The notes beneath the pieces are model-generated. The model was not told where the DNA came from. It was given only the letters and a program-made list of their open reading frames with translations, and made no database searches. Below are positions 34,752-44,025 of a stretch of DNA of 51,522 nt, one piece after another. Every line of letters begins with the position of its first letter. The stretch's first letter is position 1. The translations under genes and the position numbers were made by a program. The DNA comes from Cyanobacteria bacterium M_surface_10_m2_119 (GTDB lineage: Bacteria; Cyanobacteriota; Cyanobacteriia; PCC-6307; Cyanobiaceae): NCBI GenBank assembly GCA_016882525.1, contig VGPU01000011.1, positions 1-51,522 of the forward strand, read 5' to 3'.

Positions 34752-35861
34752 ATGCTGCAATCGCTGGCACAGATTCACGGTGATCATCCCTCTCTGTTCG
34801 GCGAATCGGAGATCGTTGCTCCAGCCCCCCTGGTCATCGAAGAAGAACCCACTGTCATTGCGCGACACTTCAATGTGCGCGAGAGCAAAGACTGGGCAAT
34901 CCGCTTCAGCCAAGGAATCTTCAATGCCAACGGCGACCACATTGAAGCCCTCAGCGACATGCGCGGGAACCGGCGCCTGTTCTATCCCTCCCCACGCATT
35001 GAGGATGCCGTTGGCTACGACCCGGGCAAGGTGAAACGCCTGAAGTTCATGCTCTATGGCGGCACGCTCTATGAGCATTTCGGCGACATGCTTGTCGGTA
35101 CCTGCCGGGCCTATCAACTCCTTCGGCTCTTTCGCCACAGCAAAGAGCCGATCTGGTTTCACTATGCAGCACCGCGATCGGTGCGCAGTCTGAGAGCTGC
35201 CTACATCGAAGACTGGCTGCAATGCCTGGGCCTGGGCGAGCGCTTCAAGCTGATCCGGCGAACCATGCGCCCGAAACGGCTGGTGTCCTGTGCTCAGATC
35301 TACCGGGATCTGAAGTTCATCAACCCCGACTACGCACCAGCCGCCAGAGCCACCCTGCACCCAAAACTGAGACGCAGGCTGGCCGCGATCCAGCCCAATG
35401 GCAAAAGGATCGCCTACCTGTCTCGCCATAAGCTAAACCATGGCACCAGCAAGTTCATCCAGGAAGGGGAACTCGTCGAGCAACTGCAGCAGATCAGCAA
35501 CATCGACATCATCTGCCCCGAGGCACTGAATTTCGAGGAGAAGCTCTCCCTCTGGCGCAGCCACGCCTACATCGTGGGCTTCCCCCAGGGCTGTCTGATG
35601 CTCAAGCCCTTTGTTCCCAGCGCAGGCCCCGACGACATCGCCCGCATGGTTTTTCTGGTGGCCGGCCCCAAATGCCTGCCCAGCAACTGGCTGAGCGTGG
35701 AGAAGGTCTGCCGGTTCGGAGACGTCTATCTCGACTGCCACGGAGGCCTGGAGACGGCCGAAGCCGCCAACCCGGACACCTCAGGCTTCACCCGTGCCAA
35801 CGCGATTGATGTTCCGCGGATTGTGGCAGCGATGCGGGAGCTTTCAGCCTCCCTTCGCTGA
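34752..35861 (+). CDS. GT61-like (DUF563) glycosyltransferase
   Basis: 369 residues. The C-terminal half has GT61 features: RIAYLSRHKLNHGTSKFIQE (the 'YLSR' strand followed by the arginine/lysine loop), EGELVEQLQQISNIDIICPE, then EEKLSLWRSHAYIVGFPQGC, which takes the place of the usual 'hGaxlxN' acceptor-side region. No signal peptide or membrane helix. GT61 enzymes transfer sugars in capsule, LPS or O-glycan synthesis. Base use differs from neighbours: 34 of 60 bases at 34801-34860 are G/C. It stands alone among housekeeping genes, suggesting horizontal acquisition. It overlaps the convergent hydrolase by 74 bases. Confidence 0.65.
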   Translation: MLQSLAQIHGDHPSLFGESEIVAPAPLVIEEEPTVIARHFNVRESKDWAIRFSQGIFNANGDHIEALSDMRGNRRLFYPSPRIEDAVGYDPGKVKRLKFMLYGGTLYEHFGDMLVGTCRAYQLLRLFRHSKEPIWFHYAAPRSVRSLRAAYIEDWLQCLGLGERFKLIRRTMRPKRLVSCAQIYRDLKFINPDYAPAARATLHPKLRRRLAAIQPNGKRIAYLSRHKLNHGTSKFIQEGELVEQLQQISNIDIICPEALNFEEKLSLWRSHAYIVGFPQGCLMLKPFVPSAGPDDIARMVFLVAGPKCLPSNWLSVEKVCRFGDVYLDCHGGLETAEAANPDTSGFTRANAIDVPRIVAAMRELSASLR

Positions 35862-36879
35862 GCAGGCGCTGCAACCACCCCGCAACCTGGCGATCGGCCC
35901 AGCTGGGCGCTGGCTGCAGAGATGGCCGTGCTGCAGCGCCTTCGGCTGCAGCATGAAAGCCGTTGTGGCCGCCCCTGGGGCTCAGGAGCACGTCCCACCC
36001 CGGGGGCGGGGCCTCCGCCAGGGCCTGGGCCTGAGCTGCCGGCACCCAGGGGTCGTCGAGGGCATGCACCAGCAAGGTGGGGGGCCAGGGCCCCAAAGAG
36101 GCCTGGCCCCGGCCGGCCGCCTGCAGCTGCGGACCGGGGCTGGCCGCTGCGTAGTAGTGATCCACGCCGTCAAAACCCCAGCGGGGTGCGGTGACCGCTG
36201 CATCGAAGGCCCGGATGCTGCGCGGCCGCTGGGGGCCCTCCAACAGCAGGCGCTCTCGGGGCTGCAGCCCGAAGGGATCGGCCAGGGTCTGGGCCACCAG
36301 ACGGCGCAACAACCAGCGGGCATAGAGACGGTTGCGGGGCCGCTCGATCTGGAGGGAACTCGCCGCCAGCTCGAGCGGACTGCTGACGCAGGCCAGGGCA
36401 TCGAGCCCATCCGGCTGCTCGCGCAGCGCATTGAGCAGCACCGTGCCGCCCAGGGACAGCCCGACCCCGAGCAGCGGCAGGCCCGCCGCCGCCTCGCGGG
36501 CCCGCTCCAGCACCGGCAACAGGTCGGCCGTACAGACGGCCGCGTAGGTGCCCCGGGCCAGGGGTCGGCCAGGGCCGGCCCCGCGCAGGTTGAGCCGCCA
36601 CACGCGGAATCCCACCTGCTGCAGGTGCAGGGCAAGACGCCGCACCCCCAGGCGCCCGCTGTCGCCCCCCAGCCCATGCACGAGCACCACCAGGCCCAGG
36701 GCTCCACCGGGAGAGCTCGCCGGATCCACCAAGGCCAGCAGCTGATCCCCTGCAGTCACGGGCACCTGCAGGGGGAACGCCCGCTCAGGGGGCAAGCACT
36801 CGGGTCGGAGCGTGTCGCGCAGGGTCTGGAGATCGGGGCCGATCCAGGGCCACCGCTGGCGGAAGGCCGGAGTGGTCAA
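35788..36879 (-). CDS. Alpha/beta fold hydrolase, YheT (ABHD1/3) type
   Basis: 363 residues. YheT-like features: LVVLVHGLGGDSGRLGVRRL (oxyanion HG), GFRVWRLNLRGAGPGRPLAR, nucleophile elbow LLGVGLSLGGTVLLNALRE (GxSxG), LLVHALDDPWVP (acid), and LSPRGGHNGF (His). The GIPL-like family opening is WPWIGPDLQTLRDTL. Substrate unknown; relatives act on small esters or lipids. It starts 13 bases after pntB and is probably the last gene of the pnt operon. Confidence 0.87.
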   Translation of the reverse strand: MTTPAFRQRWPWIGPDLQTLRDTLRPECLPPERAFPLQVPVTAGDQLLALVDPASSPGGALGLVVLVHGLGGDSGRLGVRRLALHLQQVGFRVWRLNLRGAGPGRPLARGTYAAVCTADLLPVLERAREAAAGLPLLGVGLSLGGTVLLNALREQPDGLDALACVSSPLELAASSLQIERPRNRLYARWLLRRLVAQTLADPFGLQPRERLLLEGPQRPRSIRAFDAAVTAPRWGFDGVDHYYAAASPGPQLQAAGRGQASLGPWPPTLLVHALDDPWVPAAQAQALAEAPPPGWDVLLSPRGGHNGFHAAAEGAAARPSLQPAPSWADRQVAGWLQRLLSEGRLKAPASLPQSAEHQSRWHG

Positions 36880-36892
36880 GGGATCCGGGCAC

Positions 36893-38299
36893 TCAAGCGG
36901 CGCTGCGCAACTCCGTCACCAGGGATTGGAGCACGGCCTTGGCATCCCCGAACACCATGGCGGTCTGCGGGAGTTCAAAGAGGCCGTTGCGGATGCCGGC
37001 ATAGCCGGCGCCGAGGCTGCGCTTCACCACGAACACCTGGCGGGAGCGGTCGACCTCGAGCACCGGCATGCCATAGAGGGGGCTGCTGGGATCGGTCTTG
37101 GCATCGGGGTTCACCACATCGTTCGCACCCAGCACGATCACCACGTCGGTGCGGGGGAAGTCGGGGTTGATGGCATCCATCTCCACCAGCTGCTCGTAGG
37201 GCACGTCGGCCTCGGCCAGCAGCACATTCATGTGGCCGGGCATCCGCCCGGCCACCGGATGGATGGCATAGCTCACCTCGGTGCCCTGGGCCTCCAGCAA
37301 CTTTGCCAGCTCACGCAGGGTGTGCTGGGCCTGGGCGACTGCCAGGCCGTAGCCCGGCACGAACACCACCCGCTCGGCGCCCTCGAGGGCAAGGGCGCAT
37401 TCTTCGGCGCTGCAGCTGGTGATCCGGCTGTAGCCCGCCTCGTCGCCGCCACCACCCACGTGGCCCGTGCCCCCACCGCCGAGGGCCCCACCGAAGAGCA
37501 CGCTCAACAGGGAACGGTTCATGGCCGTGCACATCACCTGGGTGAGAATCAGGCCAGCGGCCCCCACCATCGCGCCGGCGACGATCAACAGGGGGCTGCC
37601 CACCACGAATCCAGCCGCCGCCGCCGCCACCCCCGAGTAGCTGTTCAGCAGGGAGATCACCACCGGCATGTCGGCACCACCGATCGGCAGGGTGACGCCG
37701 ATCCCCAGCAGGGTGGAGGCGACCACCAGCAAGGGGAGGGCCGGGCCTGCGGGACCGGCCGGCAGGGCGATCGCCGCCACCAGAGCCACCAGAGCCAGGG
37801 CGATGTTCACGCCATGACGCACCTGGCCCTGGGTCCAGCCCGGGGTCGCGATCCAGCCCTGGAGCTTGCCCATGGCCACCAGGGAGCCACTGAAGGTGAT
37901 CGCACCGACGATCACCGAGACGACGATCGAGACGATCTCCACCAGACCGGCCTCACTGCTCTGGAACAGCGCGACGGCAAGAGCCACCAGCAGGGAGGCC
38001 ATGCCGCCGCAGCCGTTGAAGAGGGCCACCACTTCGGGCATGGCGGTCATCGGCACCCGTTGGGCCGTGAGCAGTCCGGCCAGGCCGCCGATGGCGGTGC
38101 CGGCGGCGATCCAGAGCCAAGCCTGGGGGCCGGGCAACTCCTGGATGAGCAGGCCCACCACCGCCAATCCCATGGCCAGGGCCGCCAAGCCGTTGGCGGA
38201 GCGTGCGGAACGCACCTTGGAGAGGCCCTTGAGGCCCAGGGCCAGCAGCAGCACCGCCAGCAGATCGATCGCCCAGGAGAGGGTCGTGGAAAGCGCCAT
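36893..38299 (-). CDS. pntB: NAD(P) transhydrogenase subunit beta
   Basis: 468 residues. The N-terminal ~270 residues are membrane helices (domain II); the C-terminal ~180 form the NADP-binding domain III: GYGLAVAQAQHTLRELAKLL, SYAIHPVAGRMPGHMNVLLA, FPRTDVVIVLGANDVVNPDA and VFVVKRSLGAGYAGIRNGLF, all classic PntB motifs. With the alpha subunits it couples hydride transfer NADH to NADP+ to proton flow, supplying NADPH. In cyanobacteria it sits in the thylakoid or plasma membrane and matters under mixotrophic or low light. The start overlaps pntA2 by one base. Confidence 0.97.
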   Translation of the reverse strand: MALSTTLSWAIDLLAVLLLALGLKGLSKVRSARSANGLAALAMGLAVVGLLIQELPGPQAWLWIAAGTAIGGLAGLLTAQRVPMTAMPEVVALFNGCGGMASLLVALAVALFQSSEAGLVEIVSIVVSVIVGAITFSGSLVAMGKLQGWIATPGWTQGQVRHGVNIALALVALVAAIALPAGPAGPALPLLVVASTLLGIGVTLPIGGADMPVVISLLNSYSGVAAAAAGFVVGSPLLIVAGAMVGAAGLILTQVMCTAMNRSLLSVLFGGALGGGGTGHVGGGGDEAGYSRITSCSAEECALALEGAERVVFVPGYGLAVAQAQHTLRELAKLLEAQGTEVSYAIHPVAGRMPGHMNVLLAEADVPYEQLVEMDAINPDFPRTDVVIVLGANDVVNPDAKTDPSSPLYGMPVLEVDRSRQVFVVKRSLGAGYAGIRNGLFELPQTAMVFGDAKAVLQSLVTELRSAA

Positions 38300-38610
38300 C
38301 AGTTGCTCCTCCCCCCACGCTCGGCGGGCGCACGGCGGGAGAACATCGCCAGCATCCGGTCGGTGACGACGAAACCGCCCACCACGTTGAACAGGGCGAA
38401 GGCCAGGGAGGCGGCCCCGAGCAGCAGCAGCACCGGATTGTCACCGGCCCGCACGATCAGGGTGAGCGAGGCCAGCATGGTGATGCCGCTGATGGCGTTG
38501 GCCCCGCTCATCAGAGGGGTGTGCAGGGTGGGAGGCACCTTGCCGATCAATTCCAGCCCCAGAAGGCTGCCCAACAGCAGCACCCAGAGCGCTTCGCGCA
38601 GGCCGTTCAT
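38299..38610 (-). CDS. NAD(P) transhydrogenase subunit alpha, membrane part
   Basis: 103 residues with three or four helices: LWVLLLGSLLGLELIGKVPP, then PLMSGANAISGITMLASLTL and LLLGAASLAFALFNVVGGFV, and the TDRMLAMF end. This is the membrane half of PntA (PntA2/PntAB), separate from the soluble domain as in other cyanobacteria and in Rhodospirillum. The TPLMSGxNAISGI motif is diagnostic. It overlaps pntA1 by 4 bases and pntB by 1. Confidence 0.95.
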   Translation of the reverse strand: MNGLREALWVLLLGSLLGLELIGKVPPTLHTPLMSGANAISGITMLASLTLIVRAGDNPVLLLLGAASLAFALFNVVGGFVVTDRMLAMFSRRAPAERGGRSN

Positions 38611-39842
38611 GCCGCCACCTCCAGGGCCGGACGGGGAGCCGCATCGGTGACGCCCAGCACGTCGTTTCGGCGGCAGACCCCGCCATGGGTGAACAGACAG
38701 CCCGCCACGATGGGATCGTCGAGATTCAGGGCAAGGGCCGGTCGCCCTGCCTCGCCACCTCCTCCTCCATCGCCTCCCGGCTCGGGATGGTCAAGCAGGT
38801 GCTCCAGCAGGGCCGCCAGGTTGCGGGCGTAAAGGGCGCTGGCGTGGTGGGCAACGCTGCAGGGCAGGGCATCGGCACCGATGAGGGTGACACCGTTGCG
38901 CACCACCGTCTCCCCGGCGACGGTGCCGGCGCAGTTGCCCCCCTGGGCCACAGCCAGGTCGACCACCACCGATCCCGGACGCAGATGGTCGAGCATGGCC
39001 TCACTGATGAGCCGGGGGGCCGGCCGTCCCGGCACCTGGGCCGTACAGATCACCATGTCGGCCAGGGCGAGCTGCTCCTCGAGCTGGCGGCGCTGGGCCG
39101 CGAGGAAGTCTTCCGTGGCTGCCTGGGCATAGCCACCCTGCTCGCCGGGGGCTGCCGCCTGCTCCGGCGGGGCCAGGAAGCGGCCCCCCAGCGATTCCAC
39201 CTGCTCCCGGGCAGCCGGACGCACATCGCTCACCACCACCACGGCACCCAGGCGGCGGGCGGTGGCCAGGGCCTGGAGACCGGCGACACCGGCACCGAGG
39301 ATCAGGGCCCGCGCCGGCTGGATCGTGCCAGCGGCCGTCATCAACATCGGCACGTAGCGATCCAGGGCTGCCGCCGCCAGCAACACCGCCTTGTACCCGG
39401 CGATGTTGGCCTGGGACGACAGCACGTCCATGGTCTGGGCCCGGCTGATGCGGGGCAGCAGTTCCAGGGAGAACGCCGAGACCTGCCTGCTGTTCAGGCA
39501 GGCGGCACGGGCCTCGGCGCCATAGGGGGCCAGCAGGCCGATCAGCAGGGAGCCGGCCCGCAGCTGCTCGAGCTGCTCCACCGGAGGGGCCTGCACGCAG
39601 AGCACCCCATTGGCTTCGCCCCAGTGGCCATGACCTTCGGGCAGCAGTGTGGCCCCGACCTCCGCATAGGCCCCGTCAGCGAAGCCGGCAGCCAGGCCGG
39701 CCCCACTCTCCACGGCCACCTGCAGACCACGGCCCACGAGCCGACTCACGGTTTCCGGTGTGGCCGCCACGCGGGTTTCACCGGGATGGCGCTCCCTGGG
39801 AATGAGCAGCTGGATCACACCGGCCTTGCGCACTTCCACCAT
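38607..39842 (-). CDS. pntA: NAD(P) transhydrogenase subunit alpha, soluble NAD-binding part
   Basis: 411 residues from ATG 39842. Domain I with the alanine-dehydrogenase-like fold: LLIPRERHPGETRVAATPET at the start, YKAVLLAAAALDRYVPMLMT then AAGTIQPARALILGAGVAGL (Rossmann turn), VVVSDVRPAAREQVESLGGR, and GSVVVDLAVAQGGNCAGTVA. A Gly/Glu-rich stretch (GGDGGGGGEAG) is inserted near the C-terminus. First gene of the three-gene pnt operon, divergent from the helicase with 84 bases between. Confidence 0.96.
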   Translation of the reverse strand: MVEVRKAGVIQLLIPRERHPGETRVAATPETVSRLVGRGLQVAVESGAGLAAGFADGAYAEVGATLLPEGHGHWGEANGVLCVQAPPVEQLEQLRAGSLLIGLLAPYGAEARAACLNSRQVSAFSLELLPRISRAQTMDVLSSQANIAGYKAVLLAAAALDRYVPMLMTAAGTIQPARALILGAGVAGLQALATARRLGAVVVVSDVRPAAREQVESLGGRFLAPPEQAAAPGEQGGYAQAATEDFLAAQRRQLEEQLALADMVICTAQVPGRPAPRLISEAMLDHLRPGSVVVDLAVAQGGNCAGTVAGETVVRNGVTLIGADALPCSVAHHASALYARNLAALLEHLLDHPEPGGDGGGGGEAGRPALALNLDDPIVAGCLFTHGGVCRRNDVLGVTDAAPRPALEVAA

Positions 39843-39926
39843 TTGGGGGCCGCTCCAGCCGCGAGGGCAACCCTTTGGCCGTCTATGTGGGCGCAGGAGC
39901 ACAAATCAGCTGCCCCCAGAGCGCCC

Positions 39927-41498
39927 ATGGCACGCACAATGGGCCCCATGGGCACGGTTTCCTTTTCGCTGGCCAGCGCAGCGCAAGCCGGCGGGGCTTC
40001 TTCTGACAAGGAGCAGCGTGCGAACGGCAGCTCCCCCGCCGTTCCCCTGGAGCCCAGGCAGTGGCAACGCCGGCTCATCCAGTTGCTGCGCGCCCGACTG
40101 GTGCAGGATCGTGCTGGTGGCCAGGACGTGCTGATCCATGCGGGCCCGGGCGCAGGCAAGACCTTCGGAGCCCTGCTCAGCTTCCAGAAACTGCATCAGG
40201 AAGGTCGCCTGGAGCGTTTCGTGGTGCTGTGCCACCGCACCTCGATCGCAGGGCAGTGGCGCCAGTCGGCCGAGCGCCTCGGCCTGGTGCTGCGCACCTG
40301 GGAACCGGACGAGGAATCCGACCTCACGCACGATCCCCACTGGCATGGGGTGCTGCTCAGCTACCAGAGCGCAGCCCGCCACCGGCAACGGCTGGAGGCG
40401 GAGGGCCCCTGGGCCGCCCTGGGCCCCTGGCTGGCCATCGCCGACGAGGTGCACCATCTGGGTCTCGACCCGGAGGAACCGGAGGCCGCGGCCTGGGGCC
40501 ATGCCTTCAGCCGCCTCACCAGGCAGGCCGCCCTGCGTCTTGGCCTCACCGGCACCCCATTCCGCGCCGACAACCTGGCGTTCTGCGCCGCCCGCCGCCA
40601 GGCGGTGCGCGACGGCGACCAGGTGGTGGAGCAGATCCTGCCGGACCTGTGCGTGGAGCCACGCCAACTGATCGCCGCCGGCGATGTGCGCCCCCTGGAA
40701 TTCCGCTTTCAGGATGGCTGGGTCGATCACGGCCGCCCTGGAGCCGATGGGGAAGGCAGCGGTGAGAGCGAGACCTCCCCGCTGTCAGCCGAGAGCCGCG
40801 AGAGCTGGCGCGCCCGCAACCTGCGCCGGGCGATCAAGCTGGGCGACAGCAGCAGCATCGCCCTGCGGTTGCTCCTGGGGTCACGACGACGGCTGGAGCG
40901 CCTGCGGGAGTCCCACCCGCACGCCGGTGGACTGGTGATCGCCCGCGACATTGCCCATGCCCAGACCATCAGCCGGCTGCTGGAGGAGCAGGGCGACCGG
41001 GTGCACCTGGTGCACTCGCAGGATTCCGAAGCCGCCAACCGGCTGGCGGCCTTTCGCCAGGGGGAAGCCGACTGGCTGGTGAGCATTGACATGTGCGCCG
41101 AGGGCTTCGACGCGCCACGGGTGAGGGTCGTGGCCTACCTCACCACTGTTGTCACCCGCAGCCGCTTCCTGCAGGCGATCACCCGAGCTGTGCGCATGGA
41201 TGGGGAGCGGGCGGCCCTGGAGCCTGTGCCTCGCCGGCCCTCCTACGTGTACGCGCCAGCGGATCCCCTGCTGATCAGCTATGCGCGCAGCTGGTCGCTG
41301 AGTGAGCCCTATCTGCTGCGCAGCCAGCCCGTGCAGGCCCTGGAGACACCATCAGCCTCCGCAGCGGGCCGCGCCCAGCTGCCCTTGCAGGCGATCGACG
41401 AGCGGGCGGGCACGCTGCTGCGGGTGCGCGGTCCGGAACTTCCGGCATTTCTCAAGCCCAACCCCTCCCTCGGGCAAACGGCCGCAAGGGGGGCCTGA
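39927..41498 (+). CDS. DEAD/DEAH-box SF2 helicase, function unknown
   Basis: 523 residues if ATG 39927 is used (ATGs at 39939 and 39948 are alternatives). SF2 motifs in order: Walker A HAGPGAGKTFG (about 72-79), FVVLCHRTSIAGQWRQSAER (Ia), Walker B variant IADEVHHLG (DEVH box), LGLTGTPFRADN (III), ASP-free RecA2 with GGLVIARDIAHAQTISRLLE (IV), WLVSIDMCAEGFDAPRVRVV (V) and FLQAITRAVRMDG (VI). No extra DNA-modification or nuclease domain is visible. The closest general type is the RadD/restriction-helicase group. It is a single gene, not an obvious defence operon. The last ~50 residues are low-complexity. Confidence 0.85.
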   Translation: MARTMGPMGTVSFSLASAAQAGGASSDKEQRANGSSPAVPLEPRQWQRRLIQLLRARLVQDRAGGQDVLIHAGPGAGKTFGALLSFQKLHQEGRLERFVVLCHRTSIAGQWRQSAERLGLVLRTWEPDEESDLTHDPHWHGVLLSYQSAARHRQRLEAEGPWAALGPWLAIADEVHHLGLDPEEPEAAAWGHAFSRLTRQAALRLGLTGTPFRADNLAFCAARRQAVRDGDQVVEQILPDLCVEPRQLIAAGDVRPLEFRFQDGWVDHGRPGADGEGSGESETSPLSAESRESWRARNLRRAIKLGDSSSIALRLLLGSRRRLERLRESHPHAGGLVIARDIAHAQTISRLLEEQGDRVHLVHSQDSEAANRLAAFRQGEADWLVSIDMCAEGFDAPRVRVVAYLTTVVTRSRFLQAITRAVRMDGERAALEPVPRRPSYVYAPADPLLISYARSWSLSEPYLLRSQPVQALETPSASAAGRAQLPLQAIDERAGTLLRVRGPELPAFLKPNPSLGQTAARGA

Positions 41499-41627
41499 GA
41501 ACAGCACAAGGCGGAAATACATGCGGTTTTTGCTTGTTGAGCCGCGTCAATGTGCGACGTTGTGTCAACCGACACCTCAAGCCCAGCCGCGGCCCGGCAG
41601 CGTGGTGCGAACGACGGGGGGCGGACC

Positions 41628-41900
41628 ATGGATGCCGCAGTGAATCGCAGACTCACCGTTGCCGTGAGCTGGGCCCTGGCCCGCCGCGCAACCCTCGACG
41701 CCCTTGAGCACTTCGAGGAGAGCTACGCCCTCACCGAAGAATTTCGTGAATGGCTCCTCTGCCTGGAGGAGCACCCGGAATTGCTCGAACCCAGCGTGCT
41801 GATGGTTCCCCGCGACCTGCGGGGCAAGCACACCGGTCTGAGCGGAGGGCCTGGCAGCGGCGGCCCCCACCCGGAAAGCGACGGACTCCTGGAAATCTGA
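41628..41900 (+). CDS. Small conserved-looking acidic protein, 90 residues
   Basis: From ATG 41628 the frame encodes MDAAVNRRLTVAVSWALARR, then ATLDALEHFEESYALTEEFR and EWLLCLEEHPELLEP, ending in a Gly/Ser/His-rich tail. The first 60 residues look like two amphipathic helices with an acidic face. It lies 129 bases after the helicase on the same strand. I cannot assign a family; the helical regularity argues for a real gene. The 158 bases after it show no supported feature. Confidence 0.62.
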   Translation: MDAAVNRRLTVAVSWALARRATLDALEHFEESYALTEEFREWLLCLEEHPELLEPSVLMVPRDLRGKHTGLSGGPGSGGPHPESDGLLEI

Positions 41901-42059
41901 ACCAAATCTAAAGGCCCCAGGCCTCGTCGGCGTTTCGCCAGCCCCCAGCAGCAGAAATAGGGTCAAAAGTTCACGCTTCATGGAGGCGGGGATGCCGAAT
42001 GAGCCCACCGTTGCCAGAGAGATCCCCTAAGCTCAACTCATAGTCGGTCCGCTTAAGCA

Positions 42060-43472
42060 GTGCCTCCAGCTCCCGCCGCCGGCGTCCCCGGTGCCCAGAC
42101 CGGGCGTCCTGAGGTTGAAAACCTGGTGATCGTGGGCTCGGGCCCCGCCGGCTACACCGCCGCCATCTACGCAGCCCGCGCGAACCTCAACCCGCTGCTG
42201 ATCACCGGCTTCCAGGACGGCGGCATCCCCGGAGGCCAGCTGATGACCACCACCCACGTGGAGAACTTCCCGGGCTTCCCCGACGGCATCCTGGGTCCGG
42301 AGCTGATGGACCGGATGAAGGCCCAGGCCGAGCGCTGGGGAACCACCCTGGTGCTGGCGGATGCCACCGAGATCGATCTGTCGCAGCGGCCCTTCCGGAT
42401 CACCGCCGACGGCACCACCTACCAGGCCCAGAGTGTGATCCTGGCCACCGGCGCCAGCGCCAACCGCCTCGGGCTGCCCCAGGAAGAACGCTTCTGGAGC
42501 AGTGGCATCAGCGCCTGCGCCATCTGCGATGGCGCCACCCCCCAGTTCCGCAACCAGGCCGTGGCCGTGGTGGGCGGCGGCGACTCGGCCTGCGAAGAGG
42601 CCGTGTACCTCACCAAATACGGCGACCACGTGCACCTGATCGTGCGCTCCGGCCAGCTGCGCGCCAGCAAGGCGATGGCCGACCGGGTGCTGGCGAATCC
42701 GGCCATCACCGTGCACTGGCACCGCCAGGTGGCCGATTGCAGCGGCAGCGACTGGCTGGAGGCGATCACCCTGCGCGACGTCGTCAGCGGCGCCACCGAG
42801 GAACTGCCGGTGAAGGGCCTGTTCTATGCCATCGGCCACACCCCCAACACCCGCCTGGTGCGCGGCCAGCTGGAGGTGGACAGCCACGGCTATCTGGTGA
42901 CCCAGCCCGGCCGGCCGGAAACCAGCATCGAGGGCGTGTTCGCCGCCGGCGATGTGGCCGATGCCGAGTGGCGCCAGGGCATCACCGCCGCCGGCAGCGG
43001 CTGCCAGGCCGCCCTGGCGGCCGAGCGCTGGCTGAGCCACCACAACCTGGCGGTGGAGGTGAAGCGCGAGGCGGTGGAGCCGGAGGCGGTGGGGGAGCCC
43101 AGGCACACCGCCGAGAGCGACGAGGCCAACTACAGCCCGGATGCCCTCTGGCAGAAGGGCAGCTACGCCCTGCGCAAGCTTTATCACGACAGCAGCAAGC
43201 CCCTGCTGGTGGTGTACACCTCCCCCACCTGCGGCCCCTGTCACGTGCTCAAGCCCCAGCTCAAGCGCGTGTTGGAGGAGCTCGGTGGCGCGGCCCAGGG
43301 CGTGGAGATCGACATCGAGGCCGATCAGGACATCGCCCAGCAGGCTGGTGTCACCGGCACCCCCACCGTGCAGCTGTTCTTCCAGAAGGAGCTCAAGCAG
43401 CAGTTCAAGGGCGTGAAACAGCGCAGCGAATTCAAGGCCGCGATCGAAAGCCTGCTGGGTGTGCACGCCTGA
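42060..43472 (+). CDS. NADPH-thioredoxin reductase C (thioredoxin reductase fused to thioredoxin)
   Basis: 470 residues from GTG 42060. Thioredoxin reductase part: FAD loop [20 protein letters not shown], redox centre ACAICDGA (Cys 153 and 156), NADPH loop [20 protein letters not shown], and [20 protein letters not shown]. After a linker of ~35 residues ([20 protein letters not shown]), a thioredoxin domain carries [20 protein letters not shown] with Cys 391 and 394. This is the NTRC arrangement of cyanobacteria and chloroplasts, which uses NADPH to reduce 2-Cys peroxiredoxins and regulate metabolism in the dark or low light. Full length. Confidence 0.96.
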   Translation: MPPAPAAGVPGAQTGRPEVENLVIVGSGPAGYTAAIYAARANLNPLLITGFQDGGIPGGQLMTTTHVENFPGFPDGILGPELMDRMKAQAERWGTTLVLADATEIDLSQRPFRITADGTTYQAQSVILATGASANRLGLPQEERFWSSGISACAICDGATPQFRNQAVAVVGGGDSACEEAVYLTKYGDHVHLIVRSGQLRASKAMADRVLANPAITVHWHRQVADCSGSDWLEAITLRDVVSGATEELPVKGLFYAIGHTPNTRLVRGQLEVDSHGYLVTQPGRPETSIEGVFAAGDVADAEWRQGITAAGSGCQAALAAERWLSHHNLAVEVKREAVEPEAVGEPRHTAESDEANYSPDALWQKGSYALRKLYHDSSKPLLVVYTSPTCGPCHVLKPQLKRVLEELGGAAQGVEIDIEADQDIAQQAGVTGTPTVQLFFQKELKQQFKGVKQRSEFKAAIESLLGVHA

Positions 43473-43522
43473 GGAGGGCAGGCCCGCCCCAAGCCGCTGC
43501 ACAGCAAACCCGCCCACAGCGA

Positions 43523-43547
43523 AGCCCGGGAGCAGAACTCCCGGGCT
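43523..43547. other. Strong inverted repeat between NTRC and infA
   Basis: AGCCCGGGAG and CTCCCGGGCT form a perfect 10-base-pair stem around a CAGAA loop in the convergent gap between NTRC and infA. No T run follows on either strand. Its place between convergent genes suggests a factor-dependent or bidirectional 3' end structure. The rest of 43473-43657 shows no gene. Confidence 0.6.
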
Positions 43548-43657
43548 GGCTTCCAAATGGGAGACAGAGCCAGGGCCGCCGGATGGGCGAGGCCAAGCCA
43601 ATGCCCAGACGTCGGTGCTGGCAACCAGCCAGACCAACCCCCCGAGCTGAGCCTGGG

Positions 43658-43927
43658 TCAGCGACGCCGGGGGCCACCGGGACGATTGCCACCCGGGCGG
43701 GGACCGGTGGCGCCGGCATTGCGCTCCCGGTAGGTGATGCGACCGCGGGTGAGGTCGTAGGGGCTGATTTCCACCAGCACCTTGTCGCCGGCGAGCAGCT
43801 TGATGCGGAACTTGGTGAGCTTGCCGGCTGCACGGCAGAGGCACTGGTGACCGGCAGGCTGCTCCAGGGTCACTAGGTAAAACCCGTTGCCCTGTTCCTT
43901 CTCGATCACACCAGAAGTCTCAATCAT
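43658..43927 (-). CDS. infA: Translation initiation factor IF-1, divergent form
   Basis: 89 residues from ATG 43927. The S1/OB fold of IF-1 is clear: MIETSGVIEKEQGNGFYLVT, KLTKFRIKLLAGDKVLVEIS, PYDLTRGRITYRER. IF-1 blocks the ribosomal A site during initiation. Two things differ from typical IF-1: the PAGHQCLCRAAGKL segment with two cysteines in place of the usual AHISGK loop, and a 15-residue Gly/Pro/Arg tail (GPRPGGNRPGGPRRR). It is not next to ribosomal-protein genes, so it may be a second, specialised copy rather than the housekeeping infA. Confidence 0.88.
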   Translation of the reverse strand: MIETSGVIEKEQGNGFYLVTLEQPAGHQCLCRAAGKLTKFRIKLLAGDKVLVEISPYDLTRGRITYRERNAGATGPRPGGNRPGGPRRR

Positions 43928-44025
43928 GCAGAGCGCTCGATCCAAATCTCAGCGAATCTCCAGCTTAAGCGCCGCACCACCCCACCTACCCAGGGGATAG
44001 GGTCAGCCCCTTCCGCCCACCTTCC

